NCBI RefSeq assembly: GCF_003260015.1
Contig: NZ_QCXS01000004.1
Coordinates: 186,001-250,000 of the forward strand
DNA: 64,000 nucleotides
Source of the DNA: Nakamurella deserti
Lineage (GTDB): Bacteria > Actinomycetota > Actinomycetes > Mycobacteriales > Nakamurellaceae
Reading direction: 5' to 3'
The notes under the pieces are model-generated. The model worked only from the letters and a program-made list of their open reading frames with translations. It ran no database searches and was not told where the DNA came from. Of the stretch, positions 23,476 through 32,407 are shown in pieces. The number at the start of each line of letters is the position of its first letter. Within the stretch, counting starts at the first letter, position 1. The translations under genes and the position numbers were made by a program.

Positions 23476-25080
23476 ATGACTGACAACACGACCGACGCCG
23501 CCGACGCGGTGATCATCCCCGACACCGGGGAAGCCCGGCTGCACCTGACCGGGATCTCCAAGCGCTTCGGCGCGGTGCGGGCCATCCGGCACGCCGACAT
23601 GACCGTCAAGGCCGGCTCGGTGCACGCCCTGGTGGGCGAGAACGGCGCCGGGAAGTCCACGCTCATCAAGATCATCGCCGGCGCGGAATCCGCCGACACC
23701 GGCGACATCCTCTTCGAGGGTGCCCCGGTCAGGATCGGCACCACGCTCGAGGCCATCGACCTCGGTATCGCCACGGTGTACCAGGAGCCGCAGTTGTTCA
23801 GCGAGCTCACCGTGAGCGAGAACATCTTCACCGGCCGCGAGATCAAGACCGGCGGCCGCATCGACTGGCGGGCGCAGAACGAGCGCGTCGTCGAGCTCCT
23901 CGAGCTCATCGGGCTGCCCGGCCGCTACGCCACCGCGGTCGTCGGCTCGCTGTCGATCGCCGAGCAGCAGCAGGTCTCGATCGCCAAGGCCCTGGCCGGC
24001 AAGGCCAAGGTGCTCATCCTCGACGAGCCCAGCGCCATCCTCACCGACGCCGAGATCGAGGTGCTGTTCGGTGTGGTGCGCCGACTCACCTCCACCGGGG
24101 TGTCGGTCATCTACATCTCGCACCGCCTCGACGAGTTGTTCCGCATCGCCGACGAGGTCACGGTCATGCGGGACGGCACCACCCTGGGCACCTTCGGCAT
24201 CGGCGAGCTGTCGGTGCGCCGCATCGTCGAGCTGATGGTGGGCGGCATCATCGCCGACGACAAGCCGGCCCGTGAGATCCCCGACGTGCCCGCCAAGCTG
24301 CAGCTGGAGAAGCTGGGCCTCACCGGCCAGTTCCACGACGTCGACGTGAGCGTCCGCCCGGGTGAGATCGTCGGCCTCTACGGGCTCGTCGGCTCCGGCG
24401 TCTCCGAGATCGCCGCCACCATCTACGGCATCGAGACCGCCGACAGCGGGGAGATCCGTCTCAACGGCAGGGCCATCCGGCCGAAGTCCCCGCGGCACGC
24501 CCAGAAGCTCGGCATCGCCCTGCTGCCCGCGAACCGCAAGCTCGAGGGGATGTTCTCCTTCCAGCCCATCGCCTTCAACATCTCCGCCGGCCACCTGTCG
24601 CTGCTGTCCAGGGCCGGCTGGGTCGACCGCAAGCGCGAGACCACGGTCGCCAGGGACATGATCAAGCGGCTCGCCGTGAAGACCCCCAGCGAGAAGCAGA
24701 ACATCGGCGCGATGTCGGGCGGCAACGCCCAGAAGGTGGTGCTCGCCCGGCAGCTCGTCGAGCGCCCCGAGGTGCTGGTCCTCGCCGAACCCACCCAGGG
24801 CGTGGACGTCGGCGCCAAGGAGGAGATCCACCGCATCATCACCCAACTGGCCGACGAAGGCACCGCAGTCCTCGTGGTCACCTCGGATCTGCCCGAGGCG
24901 CTGCGCATCTCGGACCGGTTGATCGTCGTCCGGGCCGGCACCACCACCGTCGAATTCGGTCCCGACGCCACCCAGGTCGACGTCCTCGCCGCCGCCGCCG
25001 GTGACCTCGCGACCGCGGACGCGGCACCCGGCGCCGACGCGGCGTCCTCCACCACCATCACGAACGGAGCCGCCTCGTGA
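23476..25080 (+). CDS. rhaT: Rhamnose ABC importer, ATP-binding protein with two ATPase domains
   Basis: 534 residues from the ATG at 23476. The first ATPase is complete: Walker A GENGAGKST (about 54-62), signature LSIAEQQQVSIAKAL and Walker B VLILDEPSA. The second, from about residue 275, has a degenerate Walker A (GLYGLVGSGVSE, no Lys) but a good signature MSGGNAQKVVLARQL and AEPTQGVD. This asymmetry is the rule in the RbsA/AraG/RhaT carbohydrate family. It powers uptake through RhaP and RhaQ. The C-terminus is an Ala/Thr-rich tail, and the stop overlaps the GTG start of rhaP. Confidence 0.93.
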   Translation: MTDNTTDAADAVIIPDTGEARLHLTGISKRFGAVRAIRHADMTVKAGSVHALVGENGAGKSTLIKIIAGAESADTGDILFEGAPVRIGTTLEAIDLGIATVYQEPQLFSELTVSENIFTGREIKTGGRIDWRAQNERVVELLELIGLPGRYATAVVGSLSIAEQQQVSIAKALAGKAKVLILDEPSAILTDAEIEVLFGVVRRLTSTGVSVIYISHRLDELFRIADEVTVMRDGTTLGTFGIGELSVRRIVELMVGGIIADDKPAREIPDVPAKLQLEKLGLTGQFHDVDVSVRPGEIVGLYGLVGSGVSEIAATIYGIETADSGEIRLNGRAIRPKSPRHAQKLGIALLPANRKLEGMFSFQPIAFNISAGHLSLLSRAGWVDRKRETTVARDMIKRLAVKTPSEKQNIGAMSGGNAQKVVLARQLVERPEVLVLAEPTQGVDVGAKEEIHRIITQLADEGTAVLVVTSDLPEALRISDRLIVVRAGTTTVEFGPDATQVDVLAAAAGDLATADAAPGADAASSTTITNGAAS

Positions 25081-26117
25081 GCACCACGACGCTGCCGCCC
25101 GCCCCGGCCGCGGACGCGCCCCCGGCGAAGATCCGCCGCCGGGTCCTGCCCTCCCCCGTCACCGGCCAGGAGCTGGTGCTGATCGGGGTCATCGCCGCGC
25201 TCTGGCTGCTGCTGGGGCTGTTCACCAACGGTTTCTTCACCGAGCTGACGCTGATCTCGCTGCTGGGCTACATGGCGCCCGTCGCGGCCATCGGTATCGG
25301 CATGACGATCATCATCATCACCGGCGGCATCGACGTGTCCGTCGCTGCCGGCACCATGGTCTGCGCGGTCATCGTGGCGAAGACGATGGTCAACTACGAG
25401 ACCTCGGTCCCCGTGCTCGTGCTCATCGCCGTCGCGGTCGGGGCGGTCCTCGGCCTGATCAACGGTGTGCTCATCGCCTACGGGCGGGTGCAGGCCATCA
25501 TCATCACCTTCGGCACCGCGAACCTGTTCCAGTTCGTCGGGCTGCAGATCTTCGGCTCCAACACCGTCAACGGGATCCCGCGGGACCTGAAGGTGTTCGG
25601 CATCGGTGCTGAGGGGCGGGTCCTGGGCCTGCCGCTGGCCTTCGTCATCACCATCGTGCTGGCCGCGCTGGCCTGGGTGTACCTGCGGCACACCGCGGGT
25701 GGCCGGCATTTCTACGCCGTCGGTGGCGACGCCCACGCCGCGCGCCTGGCGGGCGTGCGCGTCCAGCGCCGCCAGATGCTGGCCTACGTCATCACCGGCG
25801 CCCTGGTCGGGCTGGCCGCCTGCTTCACCATCGGCCTGGGCACCTCGACGGTGCAGCAGAACATCGGCAGCGGCACCGAACTCGCCGCCATCGCCGCCGT
25901 GGTCATCGGTGGCACCTCGATCATGGGCGGCCGCGGTTCGGTGCTGGGCACCATCCTCGGCGCCCTGCTGGTCCAGACGGTCAGCACCGGCGTCACCCAG
26001 TTGAAGTGGCCGTCACAGCTGTCGGACCTCTTCGTCGGGATCGCCATCGTCATCGCCGTCGGCGCGGATCTGCTGCGCGAGCGGGCACGGAAGAACAAGA
26101 GCCGGAGGGCGCGATGA
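25077..26117 (+). CDS. rhaP: Rhamnose ABC importer, permease 1
   Basis: 346 residues from a GTG overlapping the rhaT stop (GTGA). It has 8 to 10 hydrophobic helices of the BPD_transp_2 (ribose/xylose permease) family. Typical pieces are GIGMTIIIITGGIDVSVAAG, the helix start after a Gly-Gly-Ile-Asp-x-Ser motif, GLINGVLIAYGRVQAIIITF and ELAAIAAVVIGGTSIMGGRG. The last matches the conserved ATPase-contact loop of this family. It pairs with RhaQ as a heterodimer. The stop overlaps rhaQ by ATGA. Confidence 0.92.
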   Translation: MSTTTLPPAPAADAPPAKIRRRVLPSPVTGQELVLIGVIAALWLLLGLFTNGFFTELTLISLLGYMAPVAAIGIGMTIIIITGGIDVSVAAGTMVCAVIVAKTMVNYETSVPVLVLIAVAVGAVLGLINGVLIAYGRVQAIIITFGTANLFQFVGLQIFGSNTVNGIPRDLKVFGIGAEGRVLGLPLAFVITIVLAALAWVYLRHTAGGRHFYAVGGDAHAARLAGVRVQRRQMLAYVITGALVGLAACFTIGLGTSTVQQNIGSGTELAAIAAVVIGGTSIMGGRGSVLGTILGALLVQTVSTGVTQLKWPSQLSDLFVGIAIVIAVGADLLRERARKNKSRRAR

Positions 26118-27214
26118 GCACCACCACCCCCACACCCCCCGCACCGCAGGCCTCGTCGCCGGCCGCCACGGGAGAGTCCGTGGGCAGCAGGGTGCTGCGC
26201 GCCCTGCTGACCCAGCGCACCGTCCTGATCGTGGTGCTGCTGGTCGCCGTGCTGGTCACCTTCGTGGTGATGGACGCCGGCGGCTACCTGACCGGCCCCT
26301 ACGACGGCGACACCCTGGCGGCCGCGCTGATCAACCTGGTGCCGCTGGCCATGCTGGCGCTGGCCGAGATGCTCGTCATCGTCTCCGGACGCGGCGGCAT
26401 CGACCTGTCCATCGGGTCCACCGTGTCGCTGACCGGGATGATCTTCGGGTTCGCCTACCAGAGCTGGGGTCTCCCGCTGCTGCCGGCGATCCTGGTCGCC
26501 ATGGTCGCCGGTGGGCTGTGCGGGGCGATCAACGGCTTCCTGATCGCCTACCTCGGGTTCCCGGCGTTGATCGCCACGCTGGCGACCTACTACGGCTACG
26601 CGTCGATCGCGCTGGTCATCAACGACCAGAAGCCCGTCACCGGGGACGACATCGCGGGCCTCTACTCCAGCGCCGCCCAGTCGGTCGAACTGCCGCTCAT
26701 CGGCGCGAACCTGCCCGACATCCCGGTCGGTGTCTTCTACTTCCTGCTGCCGACGGTCGTCGTGGTGTACCTGGTGATGGCGCGCACCGCCTACGGCCGG
26801 CGCCTGTTCGCCACCGGGACCAACGACGTCGCCGGACACTTCGCCGGCATCGACGTCCGCGACACCCGGTTCAAGGCCTACGTCCTCGCAGGCGTCATCG
26901 CCGGCCTGGTCGCCGTGGTCACCACCGCGCAGTTCGCCTCGGCCCGTCCCGACGCGGGAACCAGCGGCAACGGCATGGCCCTGCCCGCGATCACCATCGC
27001 GGTCCTCGGCGGCGTCGCCATCACCGGCGGGATCGCCCGGGTCGCCGGTGTCGTGCTGGCCGGCCTGCTGGTGGTCTGGCTCAACGCCGGTATCCCGCTC
27101 GCCATCGAGGGCAACGACGGCCCCCAGTTCCAGCTCCTCGCGCTGGGCGCCGTGCTGATCTTCGCGGCCCTGCTCAACGGCCTCACCACCCGGCGGTACG
27201 GCGGAACGAGATGA
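26114..27214 (+). CDS. rhaQ: Rhamnose ABC importer, permease 2
   Basis: 366 residues. After a 30-residue Thr/Pro-rich tail come 9 to 10 membrane helices of the same family as RhaP. It has GRGGIDLSIGSTVSLTGMIF, GAINGFLIAYLGFPALIATL and LPAITIAVLGGVAITGGIAR as family hallmarks. The two permeases differ enough to be an old heterodimer, as in Rhizobium RhaP/RhaQ. The start overlaps the rhaP stop and the stop overlaps the mutarotase start, so importer and first enzyme are translationally linked. Confidence 0.92.
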   Translation: MSTTTPTPPAPQASSPAATGESVGSRVLRALLTQRTVLIVVLLVAVLVTFVVMDAGGYLTGPYDGDTLAAALINLVPLAMLALAEMLVIVSGRGGIDLSIGSTVSLTGMIFGFAYQSWGLPLLPAILVAMVAGGLCGAINGFLIAYLGFPALIATLATYYGYASIALVINDQKPVTGDDIAGLYSSAAQSVELPLIGANLPDIPVGVFYFLLPTVVVVYLVMARTAYGRRLFATGTNDVAGHFAGIDVRDTRFKAYVLAGVIAGLVAVVTTAQFASARPDAGTSGNGMALPAITIAVLGGVAITGGIARVAGVVLAGLLVVWLNAGIPLAIEGNDGPQFQLLALGAVLIFAALLNGLTTRRYGGTR

Positions 27215-27537
27215 CCGACCGGGTCTGCTTCCTCATGCACGTGCGCACCGACCGGCTGGCCGAGTACACCGCGGCGCACGAGGCGGTGTGGCCGGAGATG
27301 CAGCAGGCGCTGCGCGAGACCGGCTGGCACAACTACTCGCTGTTCGTGCGGCCCGACGACGGTCTCGTCGTCGGCTATCTCGAGACCGACGACTTCGACG
27401 CCGCGCTCGCCGGGATGGACGCCCACGAGGTCAACGACCGCTGGCAGGCCGCGATGGCGCCGTTCTTCCCGGAGGCGGACGCCTCCCGGCCGGACCAGCG
27501 CATGCAACGACTGACCGAGTACTTCCACCTGGCCTGA
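27211..27537 (+). CDS. rhaM: L-rhamnose mutarotase
   Basis: 108 residues, the usual size of the YiiL/RhaU family. It interconverts alpha and beta anomers of L-rhamnose so that import and isomerisation are not limited by spontaneous mutarotation. The dimeric ferredoxin-like fold is recognisable by FLMHVRTDRLAEYTAAHEAV, WPEMQQALRETGWHNYSLFV, GYLETDDFDAALAGM and the C-terminal MQRLTEYFHL. The active-site His (AAHEAVW), Tyr (NYSLF) and Trp (DRWQAAM) are present. The ATG overlaps the rhaQ stop (ATGA at 27211-27214). Confidence 0.93.
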   Translation: MTDRVCFLMHVRTDRLAEYTAAHEAVWPEMQQALRETGWHNYSLFVRPDDGLVVGYLETDDFDAALAGMDAHEVNDRWQAAMAPFFPEADASRPDQRMQRLTEYFHLA

Positions 27538-27586
27538 CGGCCACACCCGCTCCCCGATCCGACCGTCACGACGAAGGATTTCCCTG

Positions 27587-28756
27587 ATGACGCAGACCAT
27601 TTCTGACGCCCTGGCCCCGCTCGACACCTTCGGTATCGAGGTGCCGTCGTGGGCGTACGGCAACTCGGGCACCCGCTTCAAGGTGTTCTCCACCCGTGGC
27701 GTGCCCCGGGATCCGTTCGAGAAGCTCGCCGACGCCGCGCAGGTGAACGCGCTGACCGGGGCGGCGCCGCGGGTGTCGATCCACATCCCGTGGGACACGG
27801 TCGAGGACTGGTCGGCACTGGCCGATCACGCGGCGTCGCTGGGGGTCTCGATCGGCGCGGTGAACTCCAACCTGTTCCAGGACGACGACTACAAGCTGGG
27901 GTCGTTGACCAACGCCGACGAGCGGATCCGGGCGAAGGCGATCGCGCACCACCTGGAGTGCCTCGACGTCATGCGCGCGACCAACTCCAGGGACCTCAAG
28001 ATCTGGCTGCCCGACGGCACCAACTACGCCGGCCAGGACTCGCTGCGCCGCCGGCAGGACCGGCTGGCCGACTCGCTGCAGCAGATCTACGCCGCGATGG
28101 ACTCGGATCAGCGACTCCTGCTGGAGTACAAGATCTACGAGCCGTACTTCTACACGATGGACCTGCCCGACTGGGGCAGTTCGCTGCTGCAGTGCCTGGC
28201 CCTGGGTGAGCGCGCGAAGGTCATCCTGGACACCGGCCACCACGCGCCGAGCACCAACATCGAGTTCATCGTGATGCAGCTGCTGCGCCAGGACCGGCTC
28301 GGGGCGTTCGACTTCAACTCCCGTTACTACGGAGACGACGACCTCATCGTCGGGTCGGCGGATCCGTTCCAGCTGTTCCGGATCATGGTCGAGATCGTGT
28401 CCCAGGGTGCGCATCTGCCGTCGGCCGGGGTGAACTTCATGCTCGACCAGTGCCACAACATCGAGGACAAGATCCCCGGTCAGATCCGCTCGGTGATGAA
28501 CGTGCAGCACGCCACCGCCAAGGCGCTGCTCGTCGACACCGACGCGCTGACCGCCGCGCAGGACTCCGGTGACGTCCTCGGCGCCCACGGCGTGCTGATG
28601 GACGCCTACGAGACCGACGTCCGCAGCCTGCTCGCCGACCGCCGGGAGGCCAAGGGCCTGCCGCGTGATCCGCTGGCCGCGTTCGCCGCGTCGGGCTACC
28701 TCGACCGCATCGCCACCGAGCGCGTCGGCGGCACCCAGGCCTCCTGGGGCGCCTGA
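27587..28756 (+). CDS. rhaI: L-rhamnose isomerase (RhaI type)
   Basis: 389 residues. It turns L-rhamnose into L-rhamnulose in the cytoplasm. The sequence is of the Pseudomonas-stutzeri/rhizobial type, not the E. coli RhaA type: a TIM barrel with metal ligands in LLLEYKIYEPYFYTMDLPDW (Glu), ILDTGHHAPSTNIEF (Asp, His) and GAFDFNSRYYGDDDLIVGSA (Asp). FMLDQCHNIEDKIPGQIRSV near the C-terminus is also conserved. The ATG at 27587 follows GAAGGA. A 49-base gap separates it from rhaM. Confidence 0.93.
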   Translation: MTQTISDALAPLDTFGIEVPSWAYGNSGTRFKVFSTRGVPRDPFEKLADAAQVNALTGAAPRVSIHIPWDTVEDWSALADHAASLGVSIGAVNSNLFQDDDYKLGSLTNADERIRAKAIAHHLECLDVMRATNSRDLKIWLPDGTNYAGQDSLRRRQDRLADSLQQIYAAMDSDQRLLLEYKIYEPYFYTMDLPDWGSSLLQCLALGERAKVILDTGHHAPSTNIEFIVMQLLRQDRLGAFDFNSRYYGDDDLIVGSADPFQLFRIMVEIVSQGAHLPSAGVNFMLDQCHNIEDKIPGQIRSVMNVQHATAKALLVDTDALTAAQDSGDVLGAHGVLMDAYETDVRSLLADRREAKGLPRDPLAAFAASGYLDRIATERVGGTQASWGA

Positions 28757-28815
28757 GCTCGCGCTCGGCGACCCCACCCACCCCGCTGCCCCACCGACCT
28801 CCAGGGACTTCGAAG

Positions 28816-30858
28816 ATGAGTGACACCAACACCGCGGTCAGCGACCTGATCGGCCGGTCGAACCGGCTGGGCGCGGATCCGCGCAACACCAATTACGCCG
28901 GCGGGAACACCTCGGCGAAGGGCGTCGAGACGGACCCGGTGACCGGCGAGCCGGTCGAACTGCTGTGGGTCAAGGGTTCCGGCGGTGACCTGGGCACCCT
29001 GAAGCCGCAGAACCTGGCGGTGGTGCGGCTGGACCGGCTCCGCGCGCTGGTCGACGTGTACCCGGGGGTGGACCGCGAGGACGAGATGGTCGCCGCGTTC
29101 GACTACTGCCTGCACGGAAAGGGCGGCGCCGCACCCAGCATCGACACCGCGATGCACGGATTGGTCGACGCCGCGCACGTGGACCACCTGCACCCCGACT
29201 CCGGCATCGCGCTGGCCACCGCGGCCGACGGCCGGGAGCTGACCCGCAAGGCGTTCGGGGACCGGGTCGCGTGGGTGGACTGGCGCCGCCCCGGGTTCCA
29301 GCTCGGCCTGGACATCGCGGCCATCAAGGCCGCCCACCCGGAGGCCATCGGGGTCATCCTCGGCGGTCACGGCATCACCGCCTGGGGCGACACCTCCGCC
29401 GAGGCCGAGGCGAACTCCCTGGAGATCATCCGCACCGCCGAGCAGTTCCTCGCCGACCACGGCTCGGCCGAGCCGTTCGGTCCGGCCGTCGCCGGGTACG
29501 AGCCGCTGCCCGAGTCCGAGCGGCGGGCGAAGGCCGCGGCGCTGTTCCCGACCCTGCGCGGGCTGGCGTCCACCGACAAGCCGCAGCTCGGACACTTCAC
29601 CGACAGCCCGGAGGTGCTGGACTTCCTGGCGCACGAGAAGCTCGGCGCGCTGGCCGCACTCGGCACCTCCTGCCCCGACCACTTCCTGCGCACCAAGGTC
29701 AAGCCGATGGTGGTGAACCTGCCCTCGACCGCCTCGGTCGAGGACATCCTGGCCGCGCTGCCCGCCCTGCACGAGGCCTACCGGGCCGACTACGCCGGCT
29801 ACTACGAGCGCAACGCGACCCCGGACTCGCCCGCGATGCGCGGTGCGGACCCGGCGATCGTGCTGGTCCCCGGCGTCGGCATGTTCTCCTTCGGCAAGGA
29901 CAAGCAGACCGCGCGTGTCGCCGGTGAGTTCTACGTCAACGCCATCAACGTGATGCGCGGCGCGGAGTCGGTGTCCACCTACGCCCCGATCAGCGAGGCC
30001 GAGAAGTTCGCCATCGAGTACTGGGCGCTGGAGGAGGCCAAGCTGTCCCGGATGCCCAAGGCCAAGGCGCTGGCCACGCGCGTCGCCCTGGTCACCGGGG
30101 CCGGCTCCGGCATCGGCAAGGCCATCGCCACCCGCATCGCGGCCGAAGGCGGATGCGTCGTCATCGCCGACCTCAACCTCGACGCCGCACAGGAGGTGGC
30201 CACGCAACTGGGCGGTCCCGACGTGGCGGTCGCGCTGCGCGCCGACGTCTCCGACGAGGACGCCGTCGCCGCGCTCGTCGCCGACGCCTCGCTCGCGTTC
30301 GGCGGCGTGGACCTCGTCGTCAACAACGCCGGCCTGTCGCTGTCCAAGCCGCTGCTGGAGACCACCGCCCGCGACTGGGACCTCCAGCACGACGTGATGG
30401 CCAAGGGGTCGTTCCTGGTGTCCCGGGAGGCGGCGCGGGCGATGATCGCCCAGGGCATGGGCGGCGACATCATCTACATCAGCTCCAAGAACGCCGTCTT
30501 CGCCGGACCCAACAACATCGCCTACTCCGCCACCAAGGCCGACCAGGCCCACCAGGTCCGGCTGCTGGCCGCCGAACTCGGCCAGTACGGCATCCGCGTC
30601 AACGGCATCAACCCCGACGGCGTCGTCCGCGGCTCCGGCATCTTCGCCTCCGGCTGGGGCGCCTCCCGCGCCGCCGTGTACGGGGTCAAGGAAGAGGACC
30701 TCGGCGCCTACTACGCCAAGCGCACCCTGCTGGGCAAGGAGGTCCTCCCCGACCACATCGGCGACGCCGTCTACGCCCTCACCGCCGGCGACCTGTCCCA
30801 GACCACCGGACTCCACATCCCCGTCGACTCCGGGGTCGCCGCCGCGTTCCTCCGATGA
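28816..30858 (+). CDS. rhaEW: Bifunctional rhamnulose-1-phosphate aldolase / L-lactaldehyde dehydrogenase
   Basis: 680 residues in two parts. Residues 1 to about 415 are a class-II aldolase: NYAGGNTSAKG, LLWVKGSGGDLGTL, and zinc-binding His in HVDHLHPDSGIALA and VILGGHGITAWG. From about 420 a short-chain dehydrogenase follows: VALVTGAGSGIGKAIATRIA, NNAGLSLS, the catalytic Ser with YSATKADQAHQV (Tyr-x-x-x-Lys) and GIRVNGINPDGVVRGSG. It splits L-rhamnulose-1-phosphate into DHAP and L-lactaldehyde and oxidises the latter to L-lactate. The length equals that of known RhaE-W fusions. The TGA overlaps the first mini-ORF before rhaB. Confidence 0.93.
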   Translation: MSDTNTAVSDLIGRSNRLGADPRNTNYAGGNTSAKGVETDPVTGEPVELLWVKGSGGDLGTLKPQNLAVVRLDRLRALVDVYPGVDREDEMVAAFDYCLHGKGGAAPSIDTAMHGLVDAAHVDHLHPDSGIALATAADGRELTRKAFGDRVAWVDWRRPGFQLGLDIAAIKAAHPEAIGVILGGHGITAWGDTSAEAEANSLEIIRTAEQFLADHGSAEPFGPAVAGYEPLPESERRAKAAALFPTLRGLASTDKPQLGHFTDSPEVLDFLAHEKLGALAALGTSCPDHFLRTKVKPMVVNLPSTASVEDILAALPALHEAYRADYAGYYERNATPDSPAMRGADPAIVLVPGVGMFSFGKDKQTARVAGEFYVNAINVMRGAESVSTYAPISEAEKFAIEYWALEEAKLSRMPKAKALATRVALVTGAGSGIGKAIATRIAAEGGCVVIADLNLDAAQEVATQLGGPDVAVALRADVSDEDAVAALVADASLAFGGVDLVVNNAGLSLSKPLLETTARDWDLQHDVMAKGSFLVSREAARAMIAQGMGGDIIYISSKNAVFAGPNNIAYSATKADQAHQVRLLAAELGQYGIRVNGINPDGVVRGSGIFASGWGASRAAVYGVKEEDLGAYYAKRTLLGKEVLPDHIGDAVYALTAGDLSQTTGLHIPVDSGVAAAFLR

Positions 30859-30890
30859 GCGCCCGCGCGAACAGGAACGAACACCGATGA
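30855..30890 (+). CDS. Coupled mini-ORF 1 in the rhaEW-rhaB gap (MSARANRNEHR)
   Basis: Eleven codons and a TGA. The ATG overlaps the rhaEW stop (ATGA at 30855-30858) and the stop overlaps the ATG of mini-ORF 2 (30887). It is made entirely of repeat unit 1. A ribosome ending rhaEW could pass to rhaB through a chain of such overlaps. The basic peptide resembles nothing known. Confidence 0.4.
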   Translation: MSARANRNEHR

Positions 30891-30951
30891 GCGCCCGCGC
30901 GAAGAGGGAACGAGCACCGATGAGCGCCCGCGCGAAGAGGAACGAGCACCG
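30855..30951 (+). repeat. Three tandem 32-33-bp repeats, each starting with ATG, before rhaB
   Basis: Units begin at 30855 (32 bases), 30887 (33) and 30920 (32) and all start ATGAGCGCCCGCGCGAA. The fourth position, 30952, is the rhaB ATG. Each unit carries a purine-rich AGGAAC or GAGGAAC about 11 bases before the next ATG, so the repeat is a multiplied translation-start region. The one-base difference in the middle unit fuses units two and three into one frame. Confidence 0.85.
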
Positions 30952-30955
30952 ATGA
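30887..30955 (+). CDS. Coupled mini-ORF 2 in the rhaEW-rhaB gap (22 residues)
   Basis: The frame reads through repeat units 2 and 3: MSARAKRERAP, then again MSARAKRNEHR, then a TGA that overlaps the rhaB ATG (ATGA at 30952-30955). Thus every junction from rhaEW to rhaB is an ATGA overlap. Translation is likely for mechanical reasons even if the peptide has no function. Confidence 0.4.
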   Translation: MSARAKRERAPMSARAKRNEHR

Positions 30956-32388
30956 CCCAGGCTCCTGCGGCGTTCGCCGCGGTCGATCTGGGGGCGTCCA
31001 GCGGGCGGGTCATCCTCGGCCACGTCGGACCCGGGACGCTCGCGATGACCGAGACCCGGCGGTTCCGCAACGGACCCGTCCACCTGCCGGACGGGCTCTA
31101 CTGGGACGTCCTCGGCCTCTACACCGACGTCCTGCACGGGCTGCGCGACGCGGCCCGGCAGGATCCGGCGGTGCGTGGTGTGGGGATCGACTCCTGGGCG
31201 GTGGACTACGGTCTCGTGTCCGGCGACCGGCTGCTCGGCAACCCGCGGCACTACCGGGACGGCCGCACCGACGCCACGGTCATCGACGGTGTGCACCGGC
31301 GGGTGTCACCGGAGCGGCTGTACGGGGTGACCGGTCTGCAGCACCTGCCGTTCAACACGCTGTACCAGCTCGCCGCCGAGGGGGCACTGCCGTCCGGCAC
31401 GCAGGCCCTGATGATCCCCGATCTGCTCGGCTACTGGCTGACCGGCCGGCGGGTCATCGAGGAGACGAACGCCTCGACCACCGGCCTGCTCGACGCCCGT
31501 ACCGGTGACTGGTCGGCGGAGCTGTTCACCGCGCTCGGCTGGACGGCCGAGCTGTTCCCGGAGCTCGCGGCTCCGGGCAGCGTGGTCGGCGGCCTGACGT
31601 CGGCGGTACGGACCGAGACCGGACTCGGCGACGACGTGCGGGTGACCACCGTCGGCTCCCACGACACCGCTTCGGCGGTGCTCGGGGTGCCTGCCGAGAC
31701 CCCGCACTTCGGCTACATCTCGTGCGGCACCTGGGGTCTCGTCGGCGTCGAGCTCGAGACACCGGTGCTCACCCAGGAGAGCCGGGCGGCGAACTTCACC
31801 AACGAACGCGGCATCGACGGCACCATCCGCTACCTGCGCAACGTGATGGGGCTGTGGCTGCTGTCGGAGAGCGTGCGGACCTGGGAGCGCGACGGCGACA
31901 GCACCCCGCTCACCGAGCTGATCGCCGCGGCCGCAGCGCTGCCGGCCGGCGGCCCGACGTTCGATCCCGACGACCCGGTGTTCCTGCCGCCGGGTGACAT
32001 GCCGTCGCGGATCGCCGCGTCGTGCGCCGCGACGGGCGGGCCGGTGCCCGCCGGCCCCGCGCAGGTCGTCCGGTCGATCCTGGACAGCCTCGCGGCCACC
32101 TTCGCCGAGCGGATCGCCGACGCGGAACGACTGTCGGGCAACCGGATCGAGGTGATCCACATCGTCGGCGGCGGATCGCAGAACACCCTGCTCTGCCAGC
32201 TGGTCGCCGACGCGACCGAACGTCCCGTGGTGGCCGGCCCGGTCGAGGCCACCGCCCTGGGCAACCTGCTCGTGCAGGCCCGCACCGCCGGTGTGCTGGC
32301 CGGCGACCGCTGGGATCTGCGCGCCGAACTCCGCCGGGCCGTGCACACCCGCACCTACCGACCGGGGGCGGCACCCGACGGACGGTGA
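30952..32388 (+). CDS. rhaB: Rhamnulokinase
   Basis: 478 residues, FGGY carbohydrate-kinase fold. It phosphorylates L-rhamnulose at O-1 with ATP. Recognisable parts: FAAVDLGASSGRVILGHVGP (first phosphate loop), GVGIDSWAVDYGLV, TGLQHLPFNTLYQLAAE, TVGSHDTASAVLGVP, ISCGTWGLVGVELETPVLTQ and HIVGGGSQNTLLCQLVADAT (adenosine site). GxxFLPFNT-like and NFTNERGIDG pieces are specific for rhamnulokinase. It is the last rhamnose gene and is reached through the repeat-made mini-ORFs. It ends 20 bases before the convergent regulator gene. Confidence 0.93.
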   Translation: MTQAPAAFAAVDLGASSGRVILGHVGPGTLAMTETRRFRNGPVHLPDGLYWDVLGLYTDVLHGLRDAARQDPAVRGVGIDSWAVDYGLVSGDRLLGNPRHYRDGRTDATVIDGVHRRVSPERLYGVTGLQHLPFNTLYQLAAEGALPSGTQALMIPDLLGYWLTGRRVIEETNASTTGLLDARTGDWSAELFTALGWTAELFPELAAPGSVVGGLTSAVRTETGLGDDVRVTTVGSHDTASAVLGVPAETPHFGYISCGTWGLVGVELETPVLTQESRAANFTNERGIDGTIRYLRNVMGLWLLSESVRTWERDGDSTPLTELIAAAAALPAGGPTFDPDDPVFLPPGDMPSRIAASCAATGGPVPAGPAQVVRSILDSLAATFAERIADAERLSGNRIEVIHIVGGGSQNTLLCQLVADATERPVVAGPVEATALGNLLVQARTAGVLAGDRWDLRAELRRAVHTRTYRPGAAPDGR

Positions 32389-32407
32389 CCCGGGCCGGCA
32401 CCTGCGT

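Noticed and set aside
28696-31296. Very long minus-strand open frame opposite rhaEW
   Set aside because: It is the mirror of strong codon bias in rhaI, rhaEW and rhaB. The plus-strand frames have clear domains, starts and ribosome sites; the mirror has none.
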